Shown: piece after piece, positions 63,945-64,000 of the stretch
Numbering within the stretch: position 1 is the first letter of the stretch
How the letters are laid out: each line of letters begins with the position of its first letter
Notes under the pieces: generated by a model
Told to the model about the DNA's origin: nothing
What the model saw: only the letters and a program-made list of their open reading frames with translations
The model's database searches: none
DNA from: an uncultured bacterium
Lineage (GTDB): Bacteria > Cyanobacteriota > Vampirovibrionia > Gastranaerophilales > Gastranaerophilaceae
Direction: 5' to 3'
Length of the DNA: 64,000 nucleotides
Assembly (NCBI GenBank): GCA_947428835.1
Contig: CANENE010000008.1
Location: 1 to 64,000 of the forward strand
Translations under genes and position numbers: made by a program

Positions 63945-64000
63945 TTATTCTATTTCTTCCTTGATAATTTTATCAATGGGCATATATAAATTTTCAGATA
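63945..64000 (-). CDS. C-terminal fragment of an unknown gene at the right edge
   Basis: An open minus-strand frame reads ...SENLYMPIDKIIKEEIE and stops at TAA 63945-63947. It continues off the window. It is only about 18 codons, so this is a weak call, supported by sense composition and by the hairpin CTATTTTT-TTG-AAAAATAG (63883-63901) beyond its stop. Confidence 0.3.
   Translation of the reverse strand, partial: SENLYMPIDKIIKEEIE

Larger units (their letters stand above)
59045..64000. mobile_element. tRNA-Met-associated integrated element (runs off the right edge)
   Basis: Directly 3' of tRNA-Met lie, all on the minus strand, an OLD-family nuclease, a tyrosine integrase, an excisionase-like HTH, an ArdC-like antirestriction protein and a small hypothetical. 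Integrase plus excisionase plus ArdC next to a tRNA is the usual layout of an integrative or conjugative element. The far attachment site is not in the window. The left boundary is taken as the tRNA 3' end and is inferred. Confidence 0.7.

Overview
The window is AT-rich, densely coded DNA from a Gram-negative-type bacterium: it carries lpxK (lipid A), an MlaE/F/D-type lipid-transport operon, prepilin-like proteins and the basal part of a flagellar export system. A flavodiiron protein beside thioredoxin reductase fits an anaerobe or microaerophile. Very low GC, many short-leader or leaderless genes, cyanobacteria-like Mla genes and a set of lineage-type hypothetical proteins with a shared N-terminal motif are consistent with Candidatus Melainabacteria (Vampirovibrionia, Gastranaerophilales-like). 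That assignment is an inference from gene content, not a database result.

Region by region. 1-4.4 kb: tail of one prepilin-like gene, a 748-residue prepilin-like protein with three tandem copies of a Cys-rich domain, and intergenic DNA holding several palindromic repeats. 4.4-20.4 kb: housekeeping genes (homocitrate/isopropylmalate synthase-like enzyme, miaB, serC, a metallo-beta-lactamase-fold hydrolase, a SpoIID-like enzyme, HU, ffh, trkA-trkH, a formyltransferase, an endonuclease IV-like protein, a PgeF-like protein) mixed with lineage-type hypotheticals. 20.5-29 kb: a flagellar basal operon (lytic transglycosylase, fliE, fliF, a FliG-position protein, fliH-like, flhA) followed by three small related tail-anchored proteins. 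29-40 kb: serA, a GNAT protein, rpsO, an amino-acid permease, a tandem WYL-like regulator pair, the Mla operon and lpxK. 40-55 kb: a 684-residue membrane-rich hypothetical, comM/yifB, a TPR lipoprotein-like gene, a GAF-HD-GYP phosphodiesterase, a zinc dehydrogenase, trxB, gyrB, a flavodiiron protein, pth, an XRE regulator and a LysM protein. 55-58.6 kb: a HisC-HAD fusion overlapping hisB, then a small Met/His/Cys-rich membrane protein. 58.7-64 kb: a partial and an intact tRNA-Met, then an integrated element (OLD-family nuclease, tyrosine integrase, excisionase, ArdC-like antirestriction protein) that runs off the right edge.

Themes. (1) At least five genes have a good -10 box only 6-7 bases before the start codon and no Shine-Dalgarno, so leaderless mRNAs look common. 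(2) Five otherwise unrelated proteins share an M-[KRQ]-I-x-x-I-like N-terminus and/or a following [SN]F-x-[GA] motif, a candidate uncharacterised targeting signal. (3) Three tail-anchored paralogues lie directly behind flhA. (4) The integrated element carries a probable phage-defence nuclease between its integrase and the tRNA attachment site. Several start sites proposed here were moved inward from the longest open frame on the evidence of ribosome-binding sites, promoters or a terminator.
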